A stretch of DNA of 64,000 nucleotides from assembly GCF_944801835.1 (NCBI RefSeq), contig NZ_CALYLN010000004.1:99926-163925 (forward strand). The letters run 5' to 3'. A model generated the notes under the pieces. That model searched no databases. It saw only the letters and a program-made list of their open reading frames with translations, and had not been told where the DNA came from. The stretch is from Bartonella sp. B1099. GTDB taxonomy: Bacteria > Pseudomonadota > Alphaproteobacteria > Rhizobiales > Rhizobiaceae. The translations under genes and the position numbers were made by a program. Below are positions 1 to 9,803 of the stretch, in pieces (the first letter of the stretch is position 1; each line of letters begins with the position of its first letter).

Positions 1-1
1 A

Positions 2-829
2 TTAAAAGGAGATGGTAAGGCTTGTGATTGGTTATTACATTTACGCCTTCATATTCTCCCTAAATTAGGCTGTTTACCCGTTTCAGAAATTACACAAACA
101 GAGATACGCGATACGCTTGCTCCCATTTGGCATACAAAAGCTGGAACTGCTCGAACAGCATTGATGCGTCTTAATCTTTGTCTTAAACATGCAGCTGCCT
201 TAGGATTGGATGTTGATTTACAAGCAACAGAAAAAGCACGCGCTCTCTTAGGTAAACAACGTCATAAAAAACAAAGTTTACCAGCTATGAATTGGAAAGA
301 TGTGCCTGATTTTTACCAATTTCTCTGCAAGACAACAACTATAAAACATTTAGCTTTGCGTTTGCTTATTTTGACAGGCGTTCGTACTTTTCCTTTACGT
401 CACATTCATAAAGATCAAATTGAAGATGATATATGGACTATTCCTGCTGAAAATATGAAAGGAAAGCGTGATACAACAAAAGAATTTCGTGTGCCTTTAT
501 CATCAGAAGCAATGAAAGTAATTGAACAAGCCCGCTGTATCTCTAAAAGTGATTTCATCTTTTCACTTACTAGTCGTGGTCCTCTTTCACCCACGATGAT
601 GGCTGCGTACATGAGAAAAAACAAAATTGAAGCCTGCCCCCATGGTTTTCGTTCTAGTTTACGCGATTGGCTCGCTGAAACAACCGATGCTCCCTATGAG
701 GTCGCTGAAACCATTCTAAGTCATATGGTCGGAGGGCAAGTAGAGCGTGCCTATCGTCGTACTGACTATTTAGAACAGCGCCGTGTTTATATGGATAAAT
801 GGGCGGCTTATGTCACAGGTCAATCTTAA
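2..829 (+). CDS. Tyrosine recombinase / phage-type integrase (5' end outside window)
   Basis: The reading frame is open from base 2, so the gene starts before the window; the first internal ATG is at 161. The visible part has a core-binding (SAM-like) region before the catalytic domain. Catalytic-domain signatures are an Arg in LTGVRTFPLRHI, the HxxR box in PHGFRSSLRDW, and a late His/Tyr segment (LSHMVGG...AYRR). These fit P4-type integrases that carry out site-specific integration and excision of genomic islands. The AlpA-like regulator and replication genes downstream fit an integrative element. The family call is secure; the attachment site lies outside what I can see. Confidence 0.88.
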   Translation, partial: LKGDGKACDWLLHLRLHILPKLGCLPVSEITQTEIRDTLAPIWHTKAGTARTALMRLNLCLKHAAALGLDVDLQATEKARALLGKQRHKKQSLPAMNWKDVPDFYQFLCKTTTIKHLALRLLILTGVRTFPLRHIHKDQIEDDIWTIPAENMKGKRDTTKEFRVPLSSEAMKVIEQARCISKSDFIFSLTSRGPLSPTMMAAYMRKNKIEACPHGFRSSLRDWLAETTDAPYEVAETILSHMVGGQVERAYRRTDYLEQRRVYMDKWAAYVTGQS

Positions 830-1039
830 GATATGGGGTGCATAACCCCATTATCTGTGGATAACTTTATCTCTCTGTTCTCTCATTCCCTCTCAATAAA
901 ATTCATAAATTATCACATGAGAAAATGTATAATAAAATACTGTTTTCTATGAATAAAATACCTTCAAAAATAAACCAAAATGTGTTTAATAAATAGGCAT
1001 GATTTGTTCTCATTTTTTAATATTTGAAAGGATTTTAGT

Positions 1040-1240
1040 ATGATAGAAAATGATATTCTTTTAACAGACCGTGAAAGTGCAAAACTGCTTCATATGAGTG
1101 TCTCAACTTTCCGCCGTCATGTGACCAATGGCTCTCTTCCAAAACCTTTAAAATTTGGTTTTTTATCCCGTTGGTTACAATCGGATCTTTTGAATGTTAT
1201 CGAACAAGCAAAACAGCAACGTCAAAGTGATGCGGCATAA
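1040..1240 (+). CDS. AlpA-family helix-turn-helix regulator / excisionase-like protein
   Basis: A 66-residue protein with the compact winged-HTH pattern of AlpA/MerR-like phage regulators: a recognition stretch LLHMSVSTFRRHVTNGSLP and then KFGFLSRWLQSDLL. Members of this family bind DNA and often control integrase expression or act as recombination directionality factors. The start has a good ribosome binding site (AAAGGA, about 8 nt upstream). It sits between the integrase and the replication genes, the usual place in P4-like satellites. The exact role (activator or excisionase) is inferred. Confidence 0.8.
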   Translation: MIENDILLTDRESAKLLHMSVSTFRRHVTNGSLPKPLKFGFLSRWLQSDLLNVIEQAKQQRQSDAA

Positions 1241-1245
1241 AAAAA

Positions 1246-1275
1246 CCTTGTCACATAAGGATGGACAAGGCTTTT
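1246..1275 (+). terminator. Intrinsic terminator after the AlpA-like gene
   Basis: A perfect 7-bp stem (CCTTGTC / GACAAGG) is followed by CTTTT, six bases after the stop codon of the AlpA-like gene. Confidence 0.75.
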
Positions 1276-1343
1276 CATTTTCACACGATGATTATGGATA
1301 GCAGAGTCCGTCCTATGATGCAATCATTATAGAATCAAAAAAT

Positions 1344-1982
1344 ATGTTTTCTTTTACGAATGCGCAGGGCATTACACGTGCTGTGCCAGGGGTTTGGCAT
1401 GGGCGTTATGGACTTGCCCGTTGTCCAGCCCATGATGATCAATTGCCTAGCTTATCTATTGCCAATGGAAATGATGGGCGTCTCTTACTCACTTGTTATG
1501 CTGGCTGCTCTTTTAGAGAGATCATACAAGCGCTCAGAAGAATTGGCTTGCTGGGGAAACAAGCTTATGATCACATGCTTTCTTTCTCAAAACAGTTTTG
1601 TGCTGATTTCAAACGAGCAAAAAAGATTTGGAAACAAAGTCAACCGATCAAAAATACTTTAGCAGAAACCTATTTACGCATGCGGGGTATTACGTGTGAA
1701 TTATTTCCTTATTTACGATTTCACGACAAATTCTCACATCTATTAGGAATGACACTGCCCGCGTTGGTGGCTCTTGTTAAGGGGGCTGGTTCCTTTGCCA
1801 TTCATAGAACCTTTTTACAAGCCAATGGCTGCAAAACAGATCAGAAACCAGCAGATGATGCGGGTCGTAAAGCAGGTTTTAACTTAGCAGCGCGTGCTTA
1901 TAGGCAAGACTTTGAGGTCTTTATCATGCAAGCTCCAAAAGGAACCGATTTAACGATTTTCTCTATCATTCAAGGTACGTAA
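1344..1982 (+). pseudogene. Zinc-finger primase (DUF7146/Toprim type), internally deleted and frameshifted
   Basis: The first 60 residues carry a zinc-binding primase signature: C27 and H30 in LARCPAHDD, then C51 and C55 in LLTCYAGCSF. Proteins of this type prime replication of plasmids and phage-like elements and normally continue into a Toprim domain. Here the text jumps from a lead-in (HRTFLQANG..KTDQKPA) straight to a late Toprim stretch (DDAGRKAGFNLAARAY), so the catalytic middle is absent. Near 1949-1951 a T-run appears one base short: adding a T restores the family-like ending GTDFNDFL instead of GTDLTIFS. It ends one base before the DUF3987 gene. I infer a non-functional primase; a variant family with a short Toprim is the alternative. 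Confidence 0.65.
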
Positions 1983-1983
1983 T

Positions 1984-3588
1984 ATGAAACAAGATAATAA
2001 AAATATTTTAGAGAATAATGCCCCCGTCAATGATAACGATAATGCCTCTTTAAATGATAATGCTTGTTTAAAAGCTATTCCTTATGAACAAGCCTTGCAA
2101 CAAAATGGTTGGGGAGAATTAAAACCAATTGCTACGGCTCTCTTACCCGTCGAACCTTTTAAAATGTTTCTGCTTCCAATACCATTCATGGACTATGTTT
2201 ATGACGTTGCTGATATGCAACAATCTTCTATCGATTTTGTTGCTATCTCTGCTTTATGTGGTTTGGCTGCTGTCATTGGCAATGGCGTGCGTATCGCTCC
2301 AAAAAAATATGGCAATTGGAGAATTGTTCCTAATCTCTGGGGGGCTATTGTGGGGCAACCTTCAACCATGAAAACACCTACCTTGAAAGCTGCTTTAGCC
2401 CCTCTCTATGCTTTTCAAGAGGAATGGCATCAAGAATGGGTAAAGCAGAAAAAACAGCAAGAAACAAAAGATATTCTGATTGAATTAGACAAAAAAGAAA
2501 AGAAAAAACAAGCCTATAAAGCACTCAAAGATCAAGATGAGGAACAAGCCCTTGCTCTTCTTTCTCAAGCTCTTGAATACAAAGAAAGTGATGATGATGA
2601 CACGCTTAATAAACGACGTCTTATCGTCAACGATGTCACGGTTGAAAAGCTTGGGGAATTGTTAAAAGAAAACCCCCGTGGTCTCTTAATGGTCCGTGAT
2701 GAATTGTCTGGTTTTTTAGCCAATTTGGAAAGAAAGGAATATCAAACAGACCGTTCTTTCTATTTAACAGCTTTTAATGGAGATGATCAATTTACCTATG
2801 ACCGTATAGAGCGTGGAACCATTTTTATTCCTAATGCAACCCTTTCTGTCATTGGGGGCATTCAACCTTCACGAATTATTCCACTCATTCAAGCCATGCA
2901 CCGTGGAATAAACGATGACGGTTTATTACAACGATTTCAAATGCTGGTCTTTCCTGATGAACGAAAAGAGCGTAACTGGGTTGATAGACCTCCCAATCAA
3001 AAGGCATGGGAAAACTATCAAGGGGTCTTTCGTTCTCTTTATGATAAACCTTTAGGATCACCAAAACACCCCATGACTATACGCTTTTCTTCTGAAGCTC
3101 AAGAGATGTTTCGTGAATGGTGGGAAAATTTTCAAAGAACGATCAAAGGGGGAAAATTCTCTACAAGTTTACAATCATATCTTTTGAAAATGGATAAAAC
3201 TATCCCAACCCTTGCGTTGATTTTTGAACTGTGTGAAGGTGGGCGTTTTGAAATTGGACTCTATGCCATCACAACAGCATTGTGTTGGGAAAAATATCTG
3301 ATAAGTCACGCAAAACGTCTTTATGCGGCGCATGATACATTAACAGCAGAGCGTGCAAAATTGATTGTCGAACGCTGTGATTGTTTACCCGATGTTTTTA
3401 CGGCAAGGGATATCTATAGACGATGTTGGAGTTCTTTAAAAGATAAAGAAGCTGTGAAGCAAGCTTTAGAGCTTTTATGTCGTTCTAATCACCTGCGAAA
3501 AAAGTTTATAACACATCAGACAAGTGGACACCCTAGCGCCTATTATGAATGGCATCCTTTGGTCAAAAACAACAGCATAAAACAATAA
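1984..3588 (+). CDS. DUF3987 (YfjI-like) replication protein
   Basis: This 534-residue protein resembles the DUF3987/YfjI family, which accompanies zinc-finger primases in plasmids, prophages and islands and is thought to act as a helicase-like replication partner. After an Asn/Asp-rich, probably disordered N-terminus there is a P-loop-like segment (AIVGQPSTMKTPTLKAAL, near residue 125) and later MVRDELSGFLANLERK, which fits an acidic Walker B-type position. The start follows the primase stop by one base, so the two are likely co-translated. The protein looks complete even though its partner is damaged. Confidence 0.8.
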   Translation: MKQDNKNILENNAPVNDNDNASLNDNACLKAIPYEQALQQNGWGELKPIATALLPVEPFKMFLLPIPFMDYVYDVADMQQSSIDFVAISALCGLAAVIGNGVRIAPKKYGNWRIVPNLWGAIVGQPSTMKTPTLKAALAPLYAFQEEWHQEWVKQKKQQETKDILIELDKKEKKKQAYKALKDQDEEQALALLSQALEYKESDDDDTLNKRRLIVNDVTVEKLGELLKENPRGLLMVRDELSGFLANLERKEYQTDRSFYLTAFNGDDQFTYDRIERGTIFIPNATLSVIGGIQPSRIIPLIQAMHRGINDDGLLQRFQMLVFPDERKERNWVDRPPNQKAWENYQGVFRSLYDKPLGSPKHPMTIRFSSEAQEMFREWWENFQRTIKGGKFSTSLQSYLLKMDKTIPTLALIFELCEGGRFEIGLYAITTALCWEKYLISHAKRLYAAHDTLTAERAKLIVERCDCLPDVFTARDIYRRCWSSLKDKEAVKQALELLCRSNHLRKKFITHQTSGHPSAYYEWHPLVKNNSIKQ

Positions 3589-4203
3589 CACCTCTTTTGA
3601 AGTTTTTAAAACAATCACACAAAACTCTTTTTATAGCATTCTCATTAAGTAATTTTTTTCCAAAAAAAATGATCTGAATGACTTTGTAAAAAGAGTTTTG
3701 TCAGTGCTGTCAGTCTTGTCAGTTCTTTTTAGCCCCCCCTTTCTATATATTTTTTAATCAAAAATAAAAGTTATTATATTTCAATAGATTAATGACTTTA
3801 AAACACAACTCATATCAATGGTGCAATCTTTAAAAATAACCAATGATGTAAATTGATTAAAACCTGTCAGTTATCTGTCAGTAAATTGAACTGACACAAA
3901 TACCCTTTTCAATGATTTATAAAACTTATCAAAATAATCATTATGATATTTTAAGCGCCCATAGTGAATTTGTCTTGAGTAACACATCAAATGAATAGCA
4001 AATTTCACTATTTTGCTGATCTGATCTTTCTCATAGGCTGTTGATAAGTATCCTTTTAAAAACTCTTTTGAAAAAATTATCGGCTTTTTAGCAGTTTTTT
4101 CCCATTTTTATCGATATTTGTTTTAAACGCATTTAATTGAATTCGTTTTGATTCTTTTGATGGTTATTGATCATCTTATAAGGCAAGGGATTTTTATTGT
4201 AAT
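3589..4203. other. AT-rich spacer with TGTCAG iterons
   Basis: I see no gene in this 615-bp gap. It contains two iteron clusters: three TGTCAG hexamers exactly 9 bp apart (3699, 3708, 3717), and TGTCAG at 3865 and 3876 with the inverse CTGACA at 3891. The position next to replication genes would suit an origin; the arms match sequence on the far side of the restriction gene (separate entries). Confidence 0.7.
3699..3896 (+). repeat. Left arm of a ~190-bp inverted repeat (TGTCAG iterons)
   Basis: This stretch is the inverted counterpart of 9804-9990. Bases 3865-3896 match the reverse complement of 9804-9835 perfectly over 32 bp. The outer triplet of hexamers (3699/3708/3717, 9-bp steps) matches the inverted triplet at 9967/9976/9985 with the same spacing. 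The middle is diverged but alignable, for example around ATATTTCAATA. The arms enclose the Type ISP gene. Confidence 0.85.
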
Positions 4204-7200
4204 ATGCTGCAATCTGTTAAGTCTGATAATAAACACGTCACGCTACGTTCTCTGTTGGAATATTATCGTCAACAAGCAACTTCAAATGCTAAAAAGGGAA
4301 AAATTTTTGAAGATTTTATTAGCAAATATCTTATGCATGACCCTATCCATTATGGACGCTATGAAAAGGTTGAAAGCTATTTTGAATGGGCTAAAGAGCG
4401 TGAGGATTGGAATAAAAATGATATCGGCATTGATCTGGTTGCAAAACTTCGCAATCAAGAAGGCTATGTGGCTATTCAATGTAAGTTTTATAAAGCAGAC
4501 CATCAGATCAGTAAAAAGGATATTGATAGCTTTATCGCAGCCTCTGGAAAAGACATCTTTAAATATCGCCTTCTCGTTGATAGCACTGAAAGTGAATTAA
4601 GTGACAATGTGAATGCCATGATTAAAGGACAAGCGATACCCGTTTATCGCATTGACCTTCGTCATATGGAAAACAGTCGTATAGATTGGCAAATATTTGC
4701 AACAAAACAAAAAGTTGTTCTGAAAGTTACAAAAGAACCTCGTCCCCATCAGAAAGAAGCCATCAAGAAAGTCTGTGAAGGTTTAAAAGAAGCAGACCGT
4801 GGCAAGCTAATTATGGCATGTGGAACAGGCAAAACGTTCACAAGCCTTAAGATAGCAGAGACCATAGCGGGAAAAGGCAAGCGTGTGTTGTTTTTGGTGC
4901 CTTCTCTTGCTTTAGTCTCACAAACAATCCGTGAATGGACACTGGACACACAAATTCCCTTGCGTTCCTTTGCGGTGTGTTCGGATACAAAAGTAGGAAA
5001 GCGTCGTAAAAACCAAGATGACATGGTTGGCATGGAAACATCAGATCTTGTTCTTCCTGCTACAACAGATGCAAAAGCCCTTGCCAAAGAAGCTTGTGAA
5101 AACTTCGCAGAGGCAATGACGGTCATCTTTTCAACCTATCATTCCATTCAAGTGATTTCCGATGCGCAAAAGGAATATGATTTACCCGAATTTGATCTGA
5201 TTATTTGTGATGAAGCACACCGTACGACTGGTGCTTCATTGGGAACTGATGACAATGAATCTGAATTTGTCAAAGTTCATGATAACAGCATTATTCGAGG
5301 TAAAAAACGTCTGTACATGACAGCAACGCCTCGTATCTTTAGTGAGACTGCCAAAAGACGGGCTGATGAGATTAATGCCGTTTTGGCGTCCATGGATGAT
5401 GAAGCGCTTTTTGGAAAACAACTCCATCATTATACCTTCACTGAAGCTGTCGAGAATGAACTTTTAACCCCTTACAAGATTGTGGTCTTAGGCATTGATG
5501 AAACCTATATCACACCAGCCATACAGAAGATTATTGCCAATGAAGACCGTGAAATTGATTTAGATGATGCGGCAAAAATTATTGGCTGTTATAGAGCACT
5601 GACTAAAATAGATAAGGAAGCAGCTGTTGATGATGATGATACAGAGCCCATGCATTGTGCCTTAGCTTTTTGCAAAGATATCAATACTTCTAAATATGTC
5701 ACAAAGCTCTTCAATAAAATTATCGAATCTCATATCAATGATTTCCTTAAAGATGTACCCTTTTTGAATTGTGAAGTAAGACATATTGACGGAAAGCAAA
5801 GCGTCAAAAAACGCAATGAAGAATTGGATTGGCTGAAACAAGATGCTGGTCACAATGTTTGTCGGATCTTAAGCAATGTTCGGTGTCTTTCAGAAGGGAT
5901 TGATGTTCCTGCTCTTGATGCCATCATGTTTTTACACCCGCGCAATAGCCAAGTGGATGTGATACAGGCGGTGGGGCGTGTGATGCGTCGTGCCAAGGGA
6001 AAAAAGACAGGCTATATCATTTTACCTGTTATCATTCCCTCGCATTTAGAAGCCAAAAAAGCTTTACGGAATAATAAGAAGTACCATGTTGTTTGGCAAG
6101 TTTTGAATGCTTTACATTCTCATGATGAGAGGCTGGCTCGAACGATTAATCAAATGTCTTTAGGACAAGATAGCAGCCATACGATTGAGATTATAGAGAT
6201 TAAGCGTGACAATGAATTAAAAGAACTCACCACAACAGTTGATGAGGTCCAGATACAATCAAAAGGAGAAAGTTCTGGACATGTTATTGGAACAGCAGCA
6301 AGCAACTCTCAATCGACTACAGAGCAAGGAGAATTATTCCGCCCTTCTGAATTTGTTGATTTTATCAAGACAATTTTTCTGGATAGTTTTAAAATCACGG
6401 ATTATTGGGGCATATGGGCTGGCAATGTTGCTGAGATTGCACAAAACCATATCAATCGTCTTAAAGATATGCTTGTGGACGAAAAGAGTGAAACTTTTCA
6501 TGCTTTTGATGCCTTTCATAAGGAACTAAAAAACAACGTAAATAGTGAAATCAAACAAGAAGAAGCTGTTGAGATGTTAGCCCAACATCTTGTAACGCGT
6601 CCCGTGTTTGAAGCTTTGTTTGATGGCAATAAGTTTGTACAGAACAATGCTATCTCTCAAGCCATGGAAAAGATTTTAGCGAAACTGGATAAAACCAATA
6701 TTGAGGAAGAAGCAAAAGATCTTGATAAATTCTACAAAAGTATCACGTTCTGTACAGCAGGGATTACCGAACCTCAAGCAAAACAGAATCTTATTATCAA
6801 ACTTTACGAAGATTTTTTTGCCAAAGCTTTTAAGAAAACCACGGATAGGCTTGGAATTGTTTATACCCCCGTTGAGGTTGTTGATTTTATCATTCACTCT
6901 GTTGATGATGTCTTGCGCAATGAATTTGGCAAAAGTCTAGGATCACGGGGTGTTTCTATTCTTGACCCTTTTACGGGTACTGGTACCTTTATCACACGGT
7001 TGTTACAATCCAATCTCATCAAACTAGAGGATCTGGAATATAAATTCTGTCATGATATCCATGCCAATGAGATTGTTCTCTTAGCTTATTACATAGCCGC
7101 CATTAACATTGAATCGACCTATCATAGTCTTATGAAAGGAGAGTATATTCCCTTTAAGCATATTGGTTTGGCTGATACGTTTCAGATGCTTAAAGAAAAA

Positions 7201-9180
7201 GACCTTATGGAAGGTATACTCAAAGAAAACAGTGAATATTTAGAACATCAAAAGAAACTGGATATCAAAGTTATTTTTGGTAATCCCCCTTATTCGGTAG
7301 GACAAAAAAACGAAAACGACAATGCAAAGAACAGTCCTTATCCCATATTAGATAACCGTATTCGTGAAACTTATGCCGCTCAATCAAAAGTCACGAACAT
7401 ACGAGCGCTTTATGATAGTTATATTCGTGCTATCCGTTGGGCTAGTGACCGTATTGGTGATGCGGGGGTAATCGGTTTTGTTTCTGGTTCTGGTTACGTA
7501 GAAAAGCCAACAATGGACAGCTTACGAAAATCTTTAGCTAAAGAATTTACCAGTATTTACGTGCTCAATTTACGGGGTGATATTCGTAAAAATATGTTAA
7601 GCAATGGGAAAGCGAAAGAAGGAGAAAATGTTTTTGGTAATGGAAGTATGACCGGTATCGCCGTAACACTATTTATCAAAAATCCTAATGTCTCTGGAGA
7701 TTGTAAAATTTACTATCATGATATTGGTAATAACCTTACGACAAAAGAAAAACTTACAGCTCTCGAGTATTTGGGTAGTATTGATGGTGTTACACGAAGT
7801 AAACAAGGTTGGCAAATCATTACACCAGATGAATATGGGGATTGGATTAATCAACGTGATGATAGTTTTAAAACATTCCTAGCTTTAGGTGATAAAAAAG
7901 GTCATAGTAAAAAATTATTTGCAATATTTTCTCGTGGCATTATGACGAGTCGTGATGCTTGGGCGTATAATTCAAGCCGTGAAGTAGTGGCAAATAATAT
8001 GCATCATATGATTGCTTTCTATAATAGTGAAGTAGAGCGTTTTAATTATGCCTATTCACATGCTGATCATAAGTTACGTGCAAACTTTGCAAATGATTTT
8101 GTTAATTCAGATGAAAGCAAAATTAGTTGGAGTAGTACTCTTAAAAGAGAATTATTAAGAGGTAAATTTTCCGAATTTGAAGATAAATGCCTTATTCAAA
8201 GCCTATATCGCCCTTTTACAAAACAATGGCTTTATTATAATAGCGTCTTTAATGAAGCAGTTTATCAAATGCCGCGCGTATTCTCTATGGGAAAAGCCGT
8301 TAAAAATAGAGTAATACAAATTACAGGCATAGGAGCAAGATGTGGTTTTTCTGTACTGATGAGTAAGGATTTGCCTAATCTTAATATGATGGATGGTGGT
8401 AGCCAATGCTTTCCAAGATATCTTTACGAAGACACTACGGTCTCAAAAAGTAAAAGTGAAAAACAATCCCATTTATTTACGAATTCTACAGAAGAAAACA
8501 CAACATCTGGTTTACAGAGGCGTGATGCCATTACGGATGAAGGTCTAGACCATTTTAAAGCAGCTTATCCGAATGAGACTATAACAAAAGAAGATATTTT
8601 TTATTACATTTACGGTATACTTCATTCGGAAGATTATCGTACTCGCTATGCTGATAACCTCTCTAAAGAATTGCCTCGTATCCCTTGTGTAAAAACTGCT
8701 GAGGACTTTTGGAAATTTGTTACAGCAGGACGTGAATTAGGTCATTTACACGTGAATTATGAAGATGTGGAACCTTATCCAGTCACATTTAAAAAAGGCA
8801 ATCCAAAACAGACTGATATTTCTAATCCAGAAGAATTTTACTATGTTACAGAAATGAAATTCGCAAAAATTAAGAATAGTAAGGAAAAGGATAAAACAAC
8901 GGTTATTTACAACAGCAACATCACAATGACAGATATCCCTCTTGAAGCTTATGAGTATATCGTCAATGGCAAGCCTGCTCTTGAATGGGTTATGGGGCGT
9001 CAATGCGTAAAAACCGATAAAAAGAGTGGCATTGTAAATGATGCTAATCGCTATGCTGTTGAAACCGTTGGAAACCCTGCCTACCCTCTAGAATTGTTTC
9101 AAAGGGTTATTACTGTAAGTTTAGAGACAATGAAAATCGTTAAAAACTTACCAAAATTAGAAATTAAAGAAACTGAATAA
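4204..9180 (+). CDS. Type ISP single-polypeptide restriction-modification enzyme (nuclease-helicase-methyltransferase)
   Basis: One 1658-residue chain contains the full domain order of LlaGI/LlaBIII-type ISP enzymes. An Mrr-like nuclease has D77 and Q92-C-K94 in place of the PD-(D/E)xK core. The superfamily 2 translocase has GTGKT (207-211), DEAH (336-339), a TATPR motif and a QAVGRVMRRAKG motif VI. A coupler follows, then an N6-adenine methyltransferase with DPFTGTG (921-927) and NPPY (1027-1030), and a C-terminal target-recognition region of about 500 residues. Such enzymes methylate one strand of an asymmetric site for self-protection, and translocate and cut unmodified DNA. Length is close to the roughly 1570-1600 residues of characterised members. 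No separate specificity or methylase subunit is needed or present. The frame is intact, so I expect it to be active. Confidence 0.9.
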   Translation: MLQSVKSDNKHVTLRSLLEYYRQQATSNAKKGKIFEDFISKYLMHDPIHYGRYEKVESYFEWAKEREDWNKNDIGIDLVAKLRNQEGYVAIQCKFYKADHQISKKDIDSFIAASGKDIFKYRLLVDSTESELSDNVNAMIKGQAIPVYRIDLRHMENSRIDWQIFATKQKVVLKVTKEPRPHQKEAIKKVCEGLKEADRGKLIMACGTGKTFTSLKIAETIAGKGKRVLFLVPSLALVSQTIREWTLDTQIPLRSFAVCSDTKVGKRRKNQDDMVGMETSDLVLPATTDAKALAKEACENFAEAMTVIFSTYHSIQVISDAQKEYDLPEFDLIICDEAHRTTGASLGTDDNESEFVKVHDNSIIRGKKRLYMTATPRIFSETAKRRADEINAVLASMDDEALFGKQLHHYTFTEAVENELLTPYKIVVLGIDETYITPAIQKIIANEDREIDLDDAAKIIGCYRALTKIDKEAAVDDDDTEPMHCALAFCKDINTSKYVTKLFNKIIESHINDFLKDVPFLNCEVRHIDGKQSVKKRNEELDWLKQDAGHNVCRILSNVRCLSEGIDVPALDAIMFLHPRNSQVDVIQAVGRVMRRAKGKKTGYIILPVIIPSHLEAKKALRNNKKYHVVWQVLNALHSHDERLARTINQMSLGQDSSHTIEIIEIKRDNELKELTTTVDEVQIQSKGESSGHVIGTAASNSQSTTEQGELFRPSEFVDFIKTIFLDSFKITDYWGIWAGNVAEIAQNHINRLKDMLVDEKSETFHAFDAFHKELKNNVNSEIKQEEAVEMLAQHLVTRPVFEALFDGNKFVQNNAISQAMEKILAKLDKTNIEEEAKDLDKFYKSITFCTAGITEPQAKQNLIIKLYEDFFAKAFKKTTDRLGIVYTPVEVVDFIIHSVDDVLRNEFGKSLGSRGVSILDPFTGTGTFITRLLQSNLIKLEDLEYKFCHDIHANEIVLLAYYIAAINIESTYHSLMKGEYIPFKHIGLADTFQMLKEKDLMEGILKENSEYLEHQKKLDIKVIFGNPPYSVGQKNENDNAKNSPYPILDNRIRETYAAQSKVTNIRALYDSYIRAIRWASDRIGDAGVIGFVSGSGYVEKPTMDSLRKSLAKEFTSIYVLNLRGDIRKNMLSNGKAKEGENVFGNGSMTGIAVTLFIKNPNVSGDCKIYYHDIGNNLTTKEKLTALEYLGSIDGVTRSKQGWQIITPDEYGDWINQRDDSFKTFLALGDKKGHSKKLFAIFSRGIMTSRDAWAYNSSREVVANNMHHMIAFYNSEVERFNYAYSHADHKLRANFANDFVNSDESKISWSSTLKRELLRGKFSEFEDKCLIQSLYRPFTKQWLYYNSVFNEAVYQMPRVFSMGKAVKNRVIQITGIGARCGFSVLMSKDLPNLNMMDGGSQCFPRYLYEDTTVSKSKSEKQSHLFTNSTEENTTSGLQRRDAITDEGLDHFKAAYPNETITKEDIFYYIYGILHSEDYRTRYADNLSKELPRIPCVKTAEDFWKFVTAGRELGHLHVNYEDVEPYPVTFKKGNPKQTDISNPEEFYYVTEMKFAKIKNSKEKDKTTVIYNSNITMTDIPLEAYEYIVNGKPALEWVMGRQCVKTDKKSGIVNDANRYAVETVGNPAYPLELFQRVITVSLETMKIVKNLPKLEIKETE

Positions 9181-9206
9181 GCTTATAAGACCTTATAATC
9201 ATAAGG

Positions 9207-9243
9207 GGTATAGAGTATAGGATATAGCTATATAATCTATACC
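9207..9243 (+). terminator. Hairpin after the restriction-modification gene
   Basis: An 8-bp stem (GGTATAGA / TCTATACC) encloses an inner palindrome TATAGCTATA, 26 bases after the stop codon. The following T-rich stretch is weak, so termination is likely but not certain. Confidence 0.5.
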
Positions 9244-9536
9244 TCTTTGTTAAGTTGATTAGATACAATCTTAAAAGGAATGTTTATATGCGTTATTCTA
9301 AAAAGGGATTTGCACTTTTAAACACTCTTAATTTGTATTACCTTTAAGACTTTTAAGAAATCCCATTTTAAATAGAATACGCTTCTTTTGGATTTGCTTT
9401 AAGAGGTTATACCGTAATCTCAAATGATAGCTTTATTCTTTTCAAAAGCTCTGTTTAAAAAGAGTTACATATATTCATTTTGCTTATAGGTTTTGACGGT
9501 GCAAAAATTGTCAAAACCCCCTCGAAACATATACTC

Positions 9537-9625
9537 TTGATTGAATTTAGAGGTTGTATTGTTGATATAGGTTGTTTTTTAAAGATCTGTAAAATACTAA
9601 CCACTTGAAATATAATATTTTTATT
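9537..9625 (-). repeat. Third copy of the iteron-associated core repeat
   Basis: The sequence around GGTTGTATTGTTGATATAGG and TTGAAATATAAT repeats the core of the right arm (9850-9935) in the same orientation. Its flanks carry GTCAAAAC/TTCAAAAC words (9497 and 9658 onward) where the other copies have TGTCAG, so the core is kept while the flanking iteron word differs. Confidence 0.6.
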
Positions 9626-9803
9626 TTTTACCATTTTTTTATCTAAAAGCAGCAACCGTCAAAACTCAAAACCCCTTCAAAACTCATAATTATAATGATC
9701 TTGATAGCATGCCTTATGATTATAAACTGTCTTTTAAAAGGCTTTAAAGGATCATATGCTTTTCATAAAAAAGTGCTTTAATCACTCACTAAAATAATCA
9801 TTT

